Assembly: GCA_035551475.1 (NCBI GenBank)
Contig: DASZMX010000132.1
Span: 1 to 28,244 of the forward strand
DNA length: 28,244 bases
Origin: DASZMX01 sp035551475
GTDB taxonomy: Bacteria > Verrucomicrobiota > Verrucomicrobiia > Limisphaerales > Palsa-1400
Reading direction: 5' to 3'
Position numbers and translations under genes: made by a program. Of the stretch, positions 7,610 to 15,729 are shown piece by piece. Positions within the stretch are counted from its first letter, which is position 1; every line of letters begins with the position of its first letter. The notes below the pieces were generated by a model. The model was given only the letters and a program-made list of their open reading frames with translations, did no database searches and was not told the origin of the DNA.

Positions 7610-9628
7610 CTAGAAGCTGGTGGCTTGCGGCGCAAGTGTGGCCCAGCGGCCGCGCACCACGGCGGTGGCCCGGGGCGTCAGCGGCGGCAGCTTGGTGGGA
7701 TCGTTGAAATTAAGGTCGAAGGACCAGTTGCGCGTGGGAGGATTGTAAACCGTGCCAGTGCCGGGCCAGGGCGCCGTTGCAATCTGGCTGGCGAACATGC
7801 AGACGAGCGATCCATTATAGGTCAGCGTGTCGCCGCTCCAATCTTCCAGGAACCGCAGAAAATTCTCCACGCCGCCGCTGTAGTAATTGCCATCGGAAGG
7901 AACATTGCCCGTCAGAATGGCGGCGTTGACGGTGTCGCTCCCGGCGTTGCGGCTGCCGATGGAGGCGGCGCTGTTGGCCGGATTGAAGGTCGGGGACAAA
8001 ATGGTCATGGCATCGGCATAAATGGCGCTGGGGCGGGTGTGCGCGGTGGAATTGTGGCCGGCGTCGGAAGTCCCGCCGTTATTCGTCTGGATATTCCAAT
8101 TGCCGGCAATGTACGCCGGATCGGGCGTGACGACCGACAAGCCGGTGGACGGCAGCACGGCGCCGTTAGTCAAGAATACCGCCGGCTGGGCGAAGTCCGG
8201 ATAATTGGTTTGCGACATCGCGACCGTGGAGAAGTTCGTGTAGGTGTAGCCCGTGATGGCGTTGTAAGTGTAGTGGACGGGGCTGCCGCTGGTGGTCTTG
8301 GTGCCTATATATGTGCCCGGCGAAGGATTGGTCGTGGTGGTGACGGATTGCGTGTTGGTGTGGGGCGGCCGGAGATAATTGCCGGAAGGATAACTCGTCG
8401 TCGTCGTCGCCGCGGCGTAATTGGTTTGCGTCCAGTTCGTGACCACCGTGTTGCTGGTGCCACGCATATCCGCCACATAAATGGATTGCAGCGTGCGATT
8501 CCCAAGCTGGCTATACAACGTCGAATTGGTGCTGATCCAATTATTCATGTTGGAAATATTGAGGGAGACGGCGTCGATTTGGATCGCCTGGCGTTGGTCG
8601 TAAAAAGTGTTGGTGGTGATAAAGCGCGACCAATCATTGCTGCTAACCGCGGCGTTGGGCGTGGGCGCGGTCGGGCCGGTTTTGACGACCGTCACGCCGT
8701 TGGAAACCAGCACGATCAAGTCGGCCTTGTTGTAAAGCATGTTGGTGCCGACGTCGGTGGTCGGCCCTTGCGTCGAATCCGGTATTTGCAAAATGGCCTG
8801 CACGTTGGCGGCCACGTTGGTCGTGCTTCCCGCCATGTTGGTGCCGACGGGCAGGTTGAGCGGGTTTTGATTGCTGAGCCGAAATCCATCAAAGGTGACG
8901 TTCGCCGCCGAGCGGCCGCCGGTGGGATCGAGGGGAGACTGGTTGAGATTGATGTTGTCCACGGCGGAAACGTCATTCGAGAAGGTTAAACCGCCGCCGC
9001 CAATGCCCGCGTAAATCTGGTCGTTGCCATGCACCGGCCCCCCGACGGTCATCGCGGCGCCCGGATTAATCTCCATGGCGTTTTGGTAAAAGATGGCGAA
9101 TTGAAAAAGCGGGATGGTGCCGATGTTCAATTGCTGGCCGACGGTCGTTTGAATCTGATACATCGAACTGCGATTTTGCGCGTTGGCTATGATCTCGTAG
9201 GTGGAGCCGAGCATGTTCAATCCCGTATAGGGCGGCCCCAGCACGATGCTCGAGCTGCTGGCGGTGTTGGTGATGACCAGCCTGGAATCCACGGAGCCGC
9301 CGCTAAAATGATAGTTGGTCCAATACGGGTTGTCCGTGGACGTGGGCACCATGGCCAAATAATTGGTCATGTTGACAGCCACCAGCGCCGCGCCGTAATT
9401 CTGAAAATCCGTCGTGATGGCGGAGCGGGCCTTTTCCGTGGCGGACTCAGCCGCGTACATCGTGGCGAAATACTCGTTGTTGCGCGCGGTGAGGGCGGAG
9501 CTTTCCATCGACCACTTCATGACGCCGGTCATGGTGACCATCGCGGCTCCGGCCAAGGCCATGGTGACCAACAACGCCCAGCCGCGCTGGCGGCGCCGCG
9601 GCTGGAGGGTGGATTGAATAAGTTTCAT
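7610..9628 (-). CDS. Large PilX-like minor prepilin, Asn/Thr-rich
   Basis: This 672-residue protein starts with a short basic leader and a pilin-like hydrophobic helix: RRRQRGWALLVTMALAGAAMVTM at about residues 11-33. It continues with SSALTARNNEYFATMYAAESATEKARSA, the Ala/Glu-rich stretch expected for PilX/GspK-type minor pilins. PilX proteins usually lack a perfect GFTLIE motif, as here. The remaining ~600 residues are unusually rich in Asn, Thr and Ser and contain many short TN pairs. The length is about three times that of classical PilX, so a large exposed domain is likely. The start overlaps the upstream PilW-like stop (ATGA at 9625-9628), implying coupling. A role as pilus-tip or pseudopilus component is inferred. 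Confidence 0.75.
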   Translation of the reverse strand: MKLIQSTLQPRRRQRGWALLVTMALAGAAMVTMTGVMKWSMESSALTARNNEYFATMYAAESATEKARSAITTDFQNYGAALVAVNMTNYLAMVPTSTDNPYWTNYHFSGGSVDSRLVITNTASSSSIVLGPPYTGLNMLGSTYEIIANAQNRSSMYQIQTTVGQQLNIGTIPLFQFAIFYQNAMEINPGAAMTVGGPVHGNDQIYAGIGGGGLTFSNDVSAVDNINLNQSPLDPTGGRSAANVTFDGFRLSNQNPLNLPVGTNMAGSTTNVAANVQAILQIPDSTQGPTTDVGTNMLYNKADLIVLVSNGVTVVKTGPTAPTPNAAVSSNDWSRFITTNTFYDQRQAIQIDAVSLNISNMNNWISTNSTLYSQLGNRTLQSIYVADMRGTSNTVVTNWTQTNYAAATTTTSYPSGNYLRPPHTNTQSVTTTTNPSPGTYIGTKTTSGSPVHYTYNAITGYTYTNFSTVAMSQTNYPDFAQPAVFLTNGAVLPSTGLSVVTPDPAYIAGNWNIQTNNGGTSDAGHNSTAHTRPSAIYADAMTILSPTFNPANSAASIGSRNAGSDTVNAAILTGNVPSDGNYYSGGVENFLRFLEDWSGDTLTYNGSLVCMFASQIATAPWPGTGTVYNPPTRNWSFDLNFNDPTKLPPLTPRATAVVRGRWATLAPQATSF

Positions 9629-10239
9629 CGGGGAACGATTTTGGTGCGAATCTGGTAGAGATCGACGATATTGCCCGGGGCGATCAAGACTTCCGGATTC
9701 TGGAATTTAAGATAGGACAAATAGACATCCACGACGGCGATGGTCTGCGTGTTCGTCAAGCGGTTGCCTTGATAATCCTCGAACGTGAAGATGCGTGCGT
9801 CGTTTGTGCAAGGATTGGCGGTGACTTTGGAGGCGCTGCCGGCGACGCCGGGGCCATTGTAGTTGGTGCGGTAAAGATTGGTGTTGGAGTAATAGTAATC
9901 CACCCACGGCGGCGTGTTGGTTTGATTGGAGAAATACGCGCGGCAGGCGTCGCCCCACTGGTTGGTGTTGCTCGGGACGGGGACAAAGGTATTATTGACG
10001 TAATTGCCCACCACGACAATTTGCGCGGAGCGAATGTCGTTCATGATCGTGCCCACGGTGCGCGCGGAATCGCCGGTGGCATCCATCCAGATTTGCTGGC
10101 GAATGGCCATGGAGGCGCCGAACATGTTGCACAGAATCATGGCCGCGCCCACCAGGACGGCCAGGCCGCTGACGATCAAAACCTCCGCCAGCGTGAAGGC
10201 GCGGCGGCGAAGCGAGGCGGGGCGAAAAACGATTTTCAT
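9625..10239 (-). CDS. PilW-like prepilin with N-terminal methylation motif
   Basis: This 204-residue protein carries a class III signal: RRRAFTLAEVLIVSGLAVLVGAAMILCNMFG at about residues 11-41. Cleavage is expected before Phe, with Ala instead of Gly at -1 and the conserved Glu at +5. The globular part contains DATGDSARTVGTIMNDIRSAQIVVVGNYV and an Asn-rich loop region with several aromatic residues, as in PilW/GspJ minor pilins. It starts 2 bases after the upstream prepilin stop and shares a 4-base overlap with the PilX-like gene. It is probably processed by a prepilin peptidase (PilD) encoded elsewhere. The exact place in a pilus or pseudopilus cannot be decided. Confidence 0.82.
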   Translation of the reverse strand: MKIVFRPASLRRRAFTLAEVLIVSGLAVLVGAAMILCNMFGASMAIRQQIWMDATGDSARTVGTIMNDIRSAQIVVVGNYVNNTFVPVPSNTNQWGDACRAYFSNQTNTPPWVDYYYSNTNLYRTNYNGPGVAGSASKVTANPCTNDARIFTFEDYQGNRLTNTQTIAVVDVYLSYLKFQNPEVLIAPGNIVDLYQIRTKIVPR

Positions 10240-10241
10240 GG

Positions 10242-10670
10242 TTAAGGCGCGCGCAACACGGCGACGGTGTTGGTGAAGGTTCCCATGCTGTCAAATCCCC
10301 AGACGCAATCGACGCGGATCATGGCGTAGGGCGGATTGGTGGAAACCTGCGTGACCGAAATGTAATTGGTGCAGGTGACGACGCTGCCGTTGGCGCTGGG
10401 CAGGCACAAATTGGTCGCGGTGGTGTTGGTCAGCGCGGGTGTGAACAGCGTGGTGATGCCCGAGGACGGCACCCATTGCGCGTTCATCAGCGGCTCCAAC
10501 TGGCGCATCGCCGTCGTGTTGGCCGCCAAATCGTAGGAGGCAAATTGAACGCGGCGCCCGATCATATTATAACCTTTGAAGATGCCGGCGAACAGCATGG
10601 CCGCGATGGCGGAGGCGACGGCTACTTCAATCAAGGTAAACCCGCCCCGGTTCTGTATCTTGATATTCAT
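10242..10670 (-). CDS. PilV/GspI-like prepilin
   Basis: This 142-residue protein has an almost perfect prepilin motif: NRGG followed by FTLIEVAVASAIAAMLFAGIF, with Gly at -1 and Glu at +5, at about residues 6-30. The rest contains YNMIGRRVQFASYDLAANTTAMRQLEPLMNAQW, which fits a small minor pilin of the PilV/GspI type. It is the first gene of the minus-strand operon, with a strong promoter 39 bases upstream of its ATG. A weak AGG precedes the start. Together with the two prepilins downstream it resembles the minor-pilin trio of type IV pili or type II secretion. Confidence 0.83.
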   Translation of the reverse strand: MNIKIQNRGGFTLIEVAVASAIAAMLFAGIFKGYNMIGRRVQFASYDLAANTTAMRQLEPLMNAQWVPSSGITTLFTPALTNTTATNLCLPSANGSVVTCTNYISVTQVSTNPPYAMIRVDCVWGFDSMGTFTNTVAVLRAP

Positions 10671-10708
10671 ACCTGTTGCGTTTATTCGGGATGTCGAAGC
10701 AGCCGCAA

Positions 10709-10737
10709 GTTGTAAAGCAATTTATGGGCCATGTCAA
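10709..10737 (-). promoter_or_regulatory. Promoter of the prepilin-pilM operon
   Basis: Read on the minus strand, TTGACA (10737-10732) is followed after exactly 17 bases by TACAAC (10714-10709). This is a perfect -35 and a four-of-six -10 at ideal spacing. It lies 39 bases before the ATG of the first prepilin gene. It is the clearest vegetative promoter in the window; no operator-like repeat was seen next to it. Confidence 0.6.
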
Positions 10738-10831
10738 TTGTGATTACCCTCACCCGCGCGCCGCTTCCGCCAAGCGCTTTGCCTCATTTAGGGCTTTTCT
10801 CCGTCTCATTTGAATTTACGCTGGAGTTCGC

Positions 10832-11662
10832 ATGAGTGAGAACCAAGGGCGGACTCCGCCATTAGCGCCGTTTATCCTGGCCGATGTGCTGTTTCTGGGC
10901 ATGGCGGGCGTAATTTTGGCGCTCGGCCATCGCCCGCTGCTCTGGTGGGAAGCCTGCTTGATCGTCGCTTGCGGCGCCGCGGCGGCATGGAGTTTGACCG
11001 CGCCTTTTCTGCGGCGCGATGCGAATGAGCAAACCCAGACCCACAGCGCCCGCCTGACTTCCGTGGCCGCTGAATTGCAAAAGGTCGAACAGCTCGCCGG
11101 CCACTTGAACGCCGCCACGCTGCAATGGAAAACATTCGAACAGCAGTCCGCCAAATCCGTGGAATTGGCGCAGCAGCTTTCCGAGTCGTTCACCGCCGAG
11201 ACGACGGGTTTCCGGGAATTTTTGCAGAAAGCCAACGACCAGGAACGGGCGCATTTGCGGCTGGAAGTGGAAAAGCTGCGGCGCAGCGAAGCGGAATGGC
11301 TGCAAACAGCCACGCGCATGCTGGACCACGTTTACGGCCTGGCCATCGCCGCGCAACGCACCGGCCAGCGCAATTTAATTGACCAGATCAACCTCTTTCA
11401 GGAGTCCTGCCGCGACGCCGCCCGCCGCATGGGCTTGCTGCCCGTCACCCCCGAGCCGGGTCAGCCGTTTGACGCCCGGCTGCATCAGTTGCTGGAGAAC
11501 GCCGCCGCCCCGGCCGAGGCGCGGGTCGGCGACATCATCGCGACCGGCTTCACCTTTCAAGGCCATCTGGTGCGCCGGGCGCTCGTCTCCTTGCAAACGA
11601 ATGGCGCGAGCGATTTGTCAGAGCAGGATGAACTGCCGATGGGCCAGGAAGCACAGCCATGA
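10832..11662 (+). CDS. Membrane-anchored GrpE-like protein
   Basis: This 276-residue protein starts at an ATG 5 bases after GGAG. Two hydrophobic helices (about residues 12-31 and 36-60) form a membrane hairpin. A long charged helix follows (about 65-160), probably coiled coil, with many Gln/Glu residues. The C-terminal part (about 160-255) reads like the GrpE helix bundle and beta-head: MLDHVYGLAIAAQ, then GQPFDARLHQLL, VGDIIATGFTFQGHLVRRALVSL. This matches the GrpE pattern FDPxxHEA...GxV...GYxxxxRxLRPAxVxV. GrpE is normally a soluble nucleotide exchange factor for DnaK, so membrane tethering is unusual. No dnaK or dnaJ is nearby. The gene ends 45 bases inside the convergent addA. The GrpE reading is moderately confident; activity on DnaK is unproven. 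Confidence 0.62.
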   Translation: MSENQGRTPPLAPFILADVLFLGMAGVILALGHRPLLWWEACLIVACGAAAAWSLTAPFLRRDANEQTQTHSARLTSVAAELQKVEQLAGHLNAATLQWKTFEQQSAKSVELAQQLSESFTAETTGFREFLQKANDQERAHLRLEVEKLRRSEAEWLQTATRMLDHVYGLAIAAQRTGQRNLIDQINLFQESCRDAARRMGLLPVTPEPGQPFDARLHQLLENAAAPAEARVGDIIATGFTFQGHLVRRALVSLQTNGASDLSEQDELPMGQEAQP

Positions 11663-14600
11663 GCGCCGCACCGGCCGCCGATAAATGCGGCTGAGCGCCG
11701 CCGCATACAACTCCACTTGTGGACGATACTGCGCAATTTTCCGCGGCAAATCGGACGCCGGAAAATGATCGGTCTTAAAATCCGCCACCCAAATTTCCTC
11801 GGGCAGAATCGCCGCCAGATCAACCGCGCCCTGCACCACGACAAATTCCTCGCCGTCGGGAATGGCCGCGTTTAATTCCGCCGCCGAAAATTTGGCGGTG
11901 AAGGCCAGCTCACGCCGGATATTTTCTTTTTGACTCAACCATTGGGCGCCGATCTCCGACTGCCAAAAAGCGCCCAGGGCGTCCAAGTCCAGCGCCTCCG
12001 CCTGCGCCGCGCTGAGCCGCCCGGCGCGCCGCAACCGCGCCGCTTCCTCCTCCAGGCCCGCGCGCGTGGCGAGTTTCTCCAAGGCGGCGAATTCCAAAAA
12101 CGCATGATGCGCCGAGCCAATCGCAGCCGCGCCCAGTTGCGACGGGCGGCGCGGCGCAAAACGCGGCGCGGCTTCCTCGTCCTCCAACGCGGCCTGGCGG
12201 CGGCGCAGGACGGTGACGGCGGTTTTGGCCGGTTCGAGGGTCGTGGGTTCAAATGGGTAGGCCCAGTCCAAGCGGCGCAAGGTTTCAGTGGGCAAATCTT
12301 CGGCGTCACGCTCCGCCGGCGCCGCGTCGGCCGGCGTGGAGCTTGCCGCGGCCATATGTTTGACAACTTTCAGGCCGGCGGGCGCGCCGGCGCCAATCCA
12401 GCCGCCGATCCAGTCCAAATAGCTTTTGGCTCGCAACGCGCCGCGTGGCGTGGTGAACGCCGCCGCCAATTGCGGCCATTTTTCTTCCATGGCTTTCTCC
12501 GTCGAGCTGCCGACCAGCACCAGGCGTTCGCGCGCGCGCGTCAGCGCCACATAGAGCAGCCGCAATTCTTCGCCGGCGTTCTCGCTTTTTTGCCGCCGCT
12601 GCGCCAGCCAGTGCGCCAGCGTCGGATAGAATTGCGCGCCGCCGGGCGGCTTGATTTGCGGGCAGAGGCCAAATTCCTCATCTAAAATCAACCGGTTTTG
12701 GGCATCGCGGTTGTTGAAACTTTTTCCCAGGTCGCCGAGCGCCACCACGGGAAATTCGAGGCCTTTGCTTTGGTGAATGCTCATCAAACGCACCGCATCG
12801 GCGGCGGGCGGCGCGGCGGGATCGATCTCCACCTCGCTGTCCTGCTGGGCCTCGACCAATTGCAAAAATCGCGCGAGCCCCTCGCCGCGTTCGGCGTCGA
12901 ATTGGCGCGTCAACTGCAAAAATCGCGCGACATTCGCGCGGCGTTGCGGGGCCCGGTCCTGCGCCCCCAGCCACGCGGTGTAATGCGTCTCGTCCAACGC
13001 CCGCTCCACGCACGCCGTCACGCCCGCATGCCGTGTCATGCGCCGCCAGATCTGAAACCGCTCCACGAAAAGGTCGCGCTTCCGCCGCAGTTCGCCCTCC
13101 GCCAGTTTCCCTCCGACCAACGCGCTCCAAAAATGGCCCTTCTGCTCGGCAATGCGCACGCGCGCCAATTCGTGCGCGCTCCAGCCGCCAAAGGGCGAAC
13201 GCAACAGCCCCAGCAACGGCAAATCCTGCAACGGATTGTCCAGCGCGCGGAGCAAATTGAGCAGGTCACGGGCTTCCATCGTCGCGTAAAATCCGCCCCG
13301 CGCCGCCACCAGCGGCACACCCGCGCGCGCAAACGCCTTCACGTACGCCTCGGCCTTGTCGCGCGGGGAGCGGAGCAACACGGCCATGTCCCGCCACGCC
13401 AAGGGACGCGGTCCATCCGCGCCATGCGTCATCGCGCCGGAGGCATGCAGCTCGCGCAGGCGTCCCGCCATGATGCGCGCGTCCCGGTCAGCCGCGCGGG
13501 CTCCATCGTCGCTCGCGTTTTCATCATCAGACGGCGCGCACACATGCAGCTCCACGCGCGGCTCCGCGCCGGGCGCGCTGGTGAACGCCGCCCGTGCGGC
13601 GCGATCGCCGAAGACCAGCCGGCTGTGCCGGGCGTAATCCGCGCCGCCCACCTCCTCGCTCATCACCGTCTCGAACAGGCCATTGACGAAATCGATAATG
13701 CCTTCGTGGCTCCGAAAATTTTCGTTGAGCGCCAGCGCCGTCCCGTTCCCGCCCGGTTCGCGCCACTGCCGTTCGCGCGCCGCGAAAATGCGCGGGTCGG
13801 CGAGACGGAAACGGTAAATGCTCTGCTTGACATCGCCGACGAGAAAGCGGTTGGCCTCCGCGCCTTCCCGGCCGAGCGCGCTGATGATGGCTTCCTGGGC
13901 GCCATTGATGTCCTGGTATTCGTCCACGAAGATCAGGCGGAATTTTTTGCGCCACTGTTCGGCAATGGCGCTCGGCTGCCCTTCCTTGGTCCGCAAGAGC
14001 CGCAGCGCGTACTGCTCGAGATCCTGGAAATCCATCCCGCCCGCCGCGCGCTTGGCGGCGGCATAGGCCGCCCCATACGCTTCTGTCAAGTCGAGCAAAG
14101 CGCGCATCGACGGGCAGGTCCAGGACCAGTCCTCGTCCAGCGGATCGCTTTCGCCGACCGCCGTGACGGTGTGGAGGAAGGACGCCTCGGTAAACAAATC
14201 CGCAATCTGCTCGCGCCACGGCTTGGACCCTCGGGGGGTTTCTATCTTCGTGATCGCTGCCAACGCGCCGGCGAAAGCGGCGCGGGTCGGTTTCGTCGGC
14301 AACGCGCCGAGAATCGCGGCTGCTTGGGCCGCGATGAGGTTGGCCTTCGGCAACGCGCGCAAAATCTCCAGCCACCCGGAATGCCACACGGTCAGCGCTT
14401 CCGCCAGCCATTGGCGCCATTCGTCCGCGCGCGGCGCGGCGAAGCGTTTCCGCTGTTCGGCCAGCCAGCCGTCGGGATCCGGCAACGCGTGACGATAGCT
14501 GTGGGCGCGCCACGCCATTTCGCGCGCGGGCTTGTCCCAATCGCCGCCCTGCGCCTTGATGAAGTCCTGGATGGCCGCGGCCCCCGCAATTTTGCCGTCA

Positions 14601-15034
14601 TAAACCCGGTTCAAAACCGCATCCAGCGCCTCGCGGGCGAGAAGTTTATGGCGTTCCGCCGGCAACACCCGCGCCTGCCCTTCGATTTTTAACTCGTAGA
14701 AATGTTGCGAGATCAAATGCAAACAAAACCCATGCAGGGTCGAAACGTGGGCGGTTTCCAGGAGCGCCATCTGTTCCTGCAAACGCAGGGACGGCGCGGC
14801 TTCATAGGCGGCTTCGAGGCCTTGCCGCAAACGATGCCGCATCTCCGTGGCGGCGGCCTCGGTGAACGTCACCATGAGGATTTGGTCCACGGAACCTTGC
14901 TCGGTCTCGCTCAAAATCCACGCCAGACAACGCTCCACCAGCGTGCGCGTCTTGCCCGCGCCCGCGCCGGCGGCGACCAGCACATTGCCGCGCGCCTCGA
15001 TGGCGCGGCGCTGGGGCGGCGTGGGCTCGGTCAT
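11618..15034 (-). CDS. addA: AddA-type ATP-dependent helicase-nuclease
   Basis: This 1138-residue UvrD-superfamily protein has all expected landmarks. Walker A (AAGAGAGKTRTL) is at residues 21-32, VTFTEAAATEMRHR at 55-68, HVSTLHGFC at 96-104, and motif II (IFVDEYQD) at 368-375. Motif III (KQSIYRFR) is at 403-410, followed by the later LMSIHQSKGLEFPVV and LRLLYVALTRARERLVLVGS. The C-terminal nuclease domain is intact: GSAHHAFLEF, QGAVDL (Asp at about 1072), DFKTD (1085-1089) and YRPQVELYAAAL. It is therefore a RecB/AddA-like enzyme that resects double-strand breaks. The partner AddB is not in the window, and the upstream gene (msrB) is divergent. The start ATG has a short upstream region of only 65 bases shared with msrB. 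Confidence 0.88.
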   Translation of the reverse strand: MTEPTPPQRRAIEARGNVLVAAGAGAGKTRTLVERCLAWILSETEQGSVDQILMVTFTEAAATEMRHRLRQGLEAAYEAAPSLRLQEQMALLETAHVSTLHGFCLHLISQHFYELKIEGQARVLPAERHKLLAREALDAVLNRVYDGKIAGAAAIQDFIKAQGGDWDKPAREMAWRAHSYRHALPDPDGWLAEQRKRFAAPRADEWRQWLAEALTVWHSGWLEILRALPKANLIAAQAAAILGALPTKPTRAAFAGALAAITKIETPRGSKPWREQIADLFTEASFLHTVTAVGESDPLDEDWSWTCPSMRALLDLTEAYGAAYAAAKRAAGGMDFQDLEQYALRLLRTKEGQPSAIAEQWRKKFRLIFVDEYQDINGAQEAIISALGREGAEANRFLVGDVKQSIYRFRLADPRIFAARERQWREPGGNGTALALNENFRSHEGIIDFVNGLFETVMSEEVGGADYARHSRLVFGDRAARAAFTSAPGAEPRVELHVCAPSDDENASDDGARAADRDARIMAGRLRELHASGAMTHGADGPRPLAWRDMAVLLRSPRDKAEAYVKAFARAGVPLVAARGGFYATMEARDLLNLLRALDNPLQDLPLLGLLRSPFGGWSAHELARVRIAEQKGHFWSALVGGKLAEGELRRKRDLFVERFQIWRRMTRHAGVTACVERALDETHYTAWLGAQDRAPQRRANVARFLQLTRQFDAERGEGLARFLQLVEAQQDSEVEIDPAAPPAADAVRLMSIHQSKGLEFPVVALGDLGKSFNNRDAQNRLILDEEFGLCPQIKPPGGAQFYPTLAHWLAQRRQKSENAGEELRLLYVALTRARERLVLVGSSTEKAMEEKWPQLAAAFTTPRGALRAKSYLDWIGGWIGAGAPAGLKVVKHMAAASSTPADAAPAERDAEDLPTETLRRLDWAYPFEPTTLEPAKTAVTVLRRRQAALEDEEAAPRFAPRRPSQLGAAAIGSAHHAFLEFAALEKLATRAGLEEEAARLRRAGRLSAAQAEALDLDALGAFWQSEIGAQWLSQKENIRRELAFTAKFSAAELNAAIPDGEEFVVVQGAVDLAAILPEEIWVADFKTDHFPASDLPRKIAQYRPQVELYAAALSRIYRRPVRRSWLCFLAHRQFILL

Positions 15035-15071
15035 GGCTGGTCATCGTAGCAAACCAACCCGGCGCTTGAAA

Positions 15072-15083
15072 GCCAGCGCTGGC
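15072..15083. promoter_or_regulatory. 12-bp perfect palindrome between addA and msrB
   Basis: GCCAGCGCTGGC is a perfect palindrome in the 65-base divergent region. It lies 17 bases before the msrB ATG and just upstream of a TATAAC (15092-15097) that may be a -10 box. In a GC-rich genome a 12-bp palindrome can arise by chance, so an operator role is only a possibility. Confidence 0.3.
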
Positions 15084-15099
15084 GCTGTATCTATAACGT

Positions 15100-15693
15100 A
15101 TGACCGTGGCACCTTTCGCCTGCGCTGCTCTCCTGCTGCTGGGAGCCGCCGCTTTCACCGGCTGCGCGAAGTCCGCAGCCAGCCCAACCCTCACGGTCAT
15201 GGACACCAATAATCCTGTTATGGTTCAAGTGCGTTTGCTCGATGAAAACGGCCAGCCTGGCCCGGTTAAATCCGTCCCCAAAGTCGTGAAGTCCGATGCG
15301 GATTGGCGCCATCAATTGACCGCGGAGCAATACCGCATTGCGCGCGGCAAGGGCACCGAACCGGCCTTTTGCGGAGCGTTCTTTGACCAGCACAAACCCG
15401 GCGTGTACACCTGCATTTGCTGCGGTCTGCCGCTTTTCACCTCCGAGACGAAGTTTGATTCCGGCACGGGCTGGCCCAGCTTCTTCCAGCCAGTCGCCAA
15501 GGAAAATATCATCGAGCACGCCGACCACAGCTTCGGGATGACCCGGGTGGAGATTCTCTGCGCGCAATGCGACGCGCATCTCGGGCATGTCTTCGAGGAT
15601 GGCCCGGCTCCCACCGGCTTGCGCTACTGCCTCAATTCCGCCTCGCTCGTTTTCACGGAGAATAAAAAGCTCAAGGACGCCAGCGCCCGCTGA
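15100..15693 (+). CDS. msrB: Methionine-R-sulfoxide reductase B, probable lipoprotein
   Basis: This 197-residue protein reduces methionine-R-sulfoxide in proteins. The N-terminus is a lipoprotein-like signal: a hydrophobic stretch followed by AAAFTGC, with Cys22 as the candidate lipidated residue (Phe at -3 is a weaker lipobox). A linker to about residue 60 precedes the MsrB domain. The domain shows zinc ligands Cys105/Cys108 (TCICCG) and Cys154/Cys157 (CAQC), FDSGTGWPSFF, HADHSFGM, HLGHVFEDG and the catalytic Cys177 in RYCLNSASL. Export suggests repair of oxidised envelope proteins. The ATG is close to a TATAAC box, so the transcript could be nearly leaderless. The EamA gene follows within about 36 bases. 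Confidence 0.93.
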   Translation: MTVAPFACAALLLLGAAAFTGCAKSAASPTLTVMDTNNPVMVQVRLLDENGQPGPVKSVPKVVKSDADWRHQLTAEQYRIARGKGTEPAFCGAFFDQHKPGVYTCICCGLPLFTSETKFDSGTGWPSFFQPVAKENIIEHADHSFGMTRVEILCAQCDAHLGHVFEDGPAPTGLRYCLNSASLVFTENKKLKDASAR

Positions 15694-15729
15694 CGCGTCA
15701 AACACATTTCCGCCAAAGAAGGATTGAAC

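Noticed and set aside
7031..8989. 652-codon open frame opposite the secreted protein and PilX-like gene
   Set aside because: Its composition is Gly/Arg/Val-rich with no domain or signal, and it spans the boundary of two genes that have clear export or pilin N-termini on the other strand.
12698..14692. 664-codon open frame on the plus strand inside addA
   Set aside because: It is the complement of a strongly supported helicase-nuclease gene, is Arg/His/Gln-rich low-information text, and has no recognisable domain. Long antisense frames are expected at this GC content.
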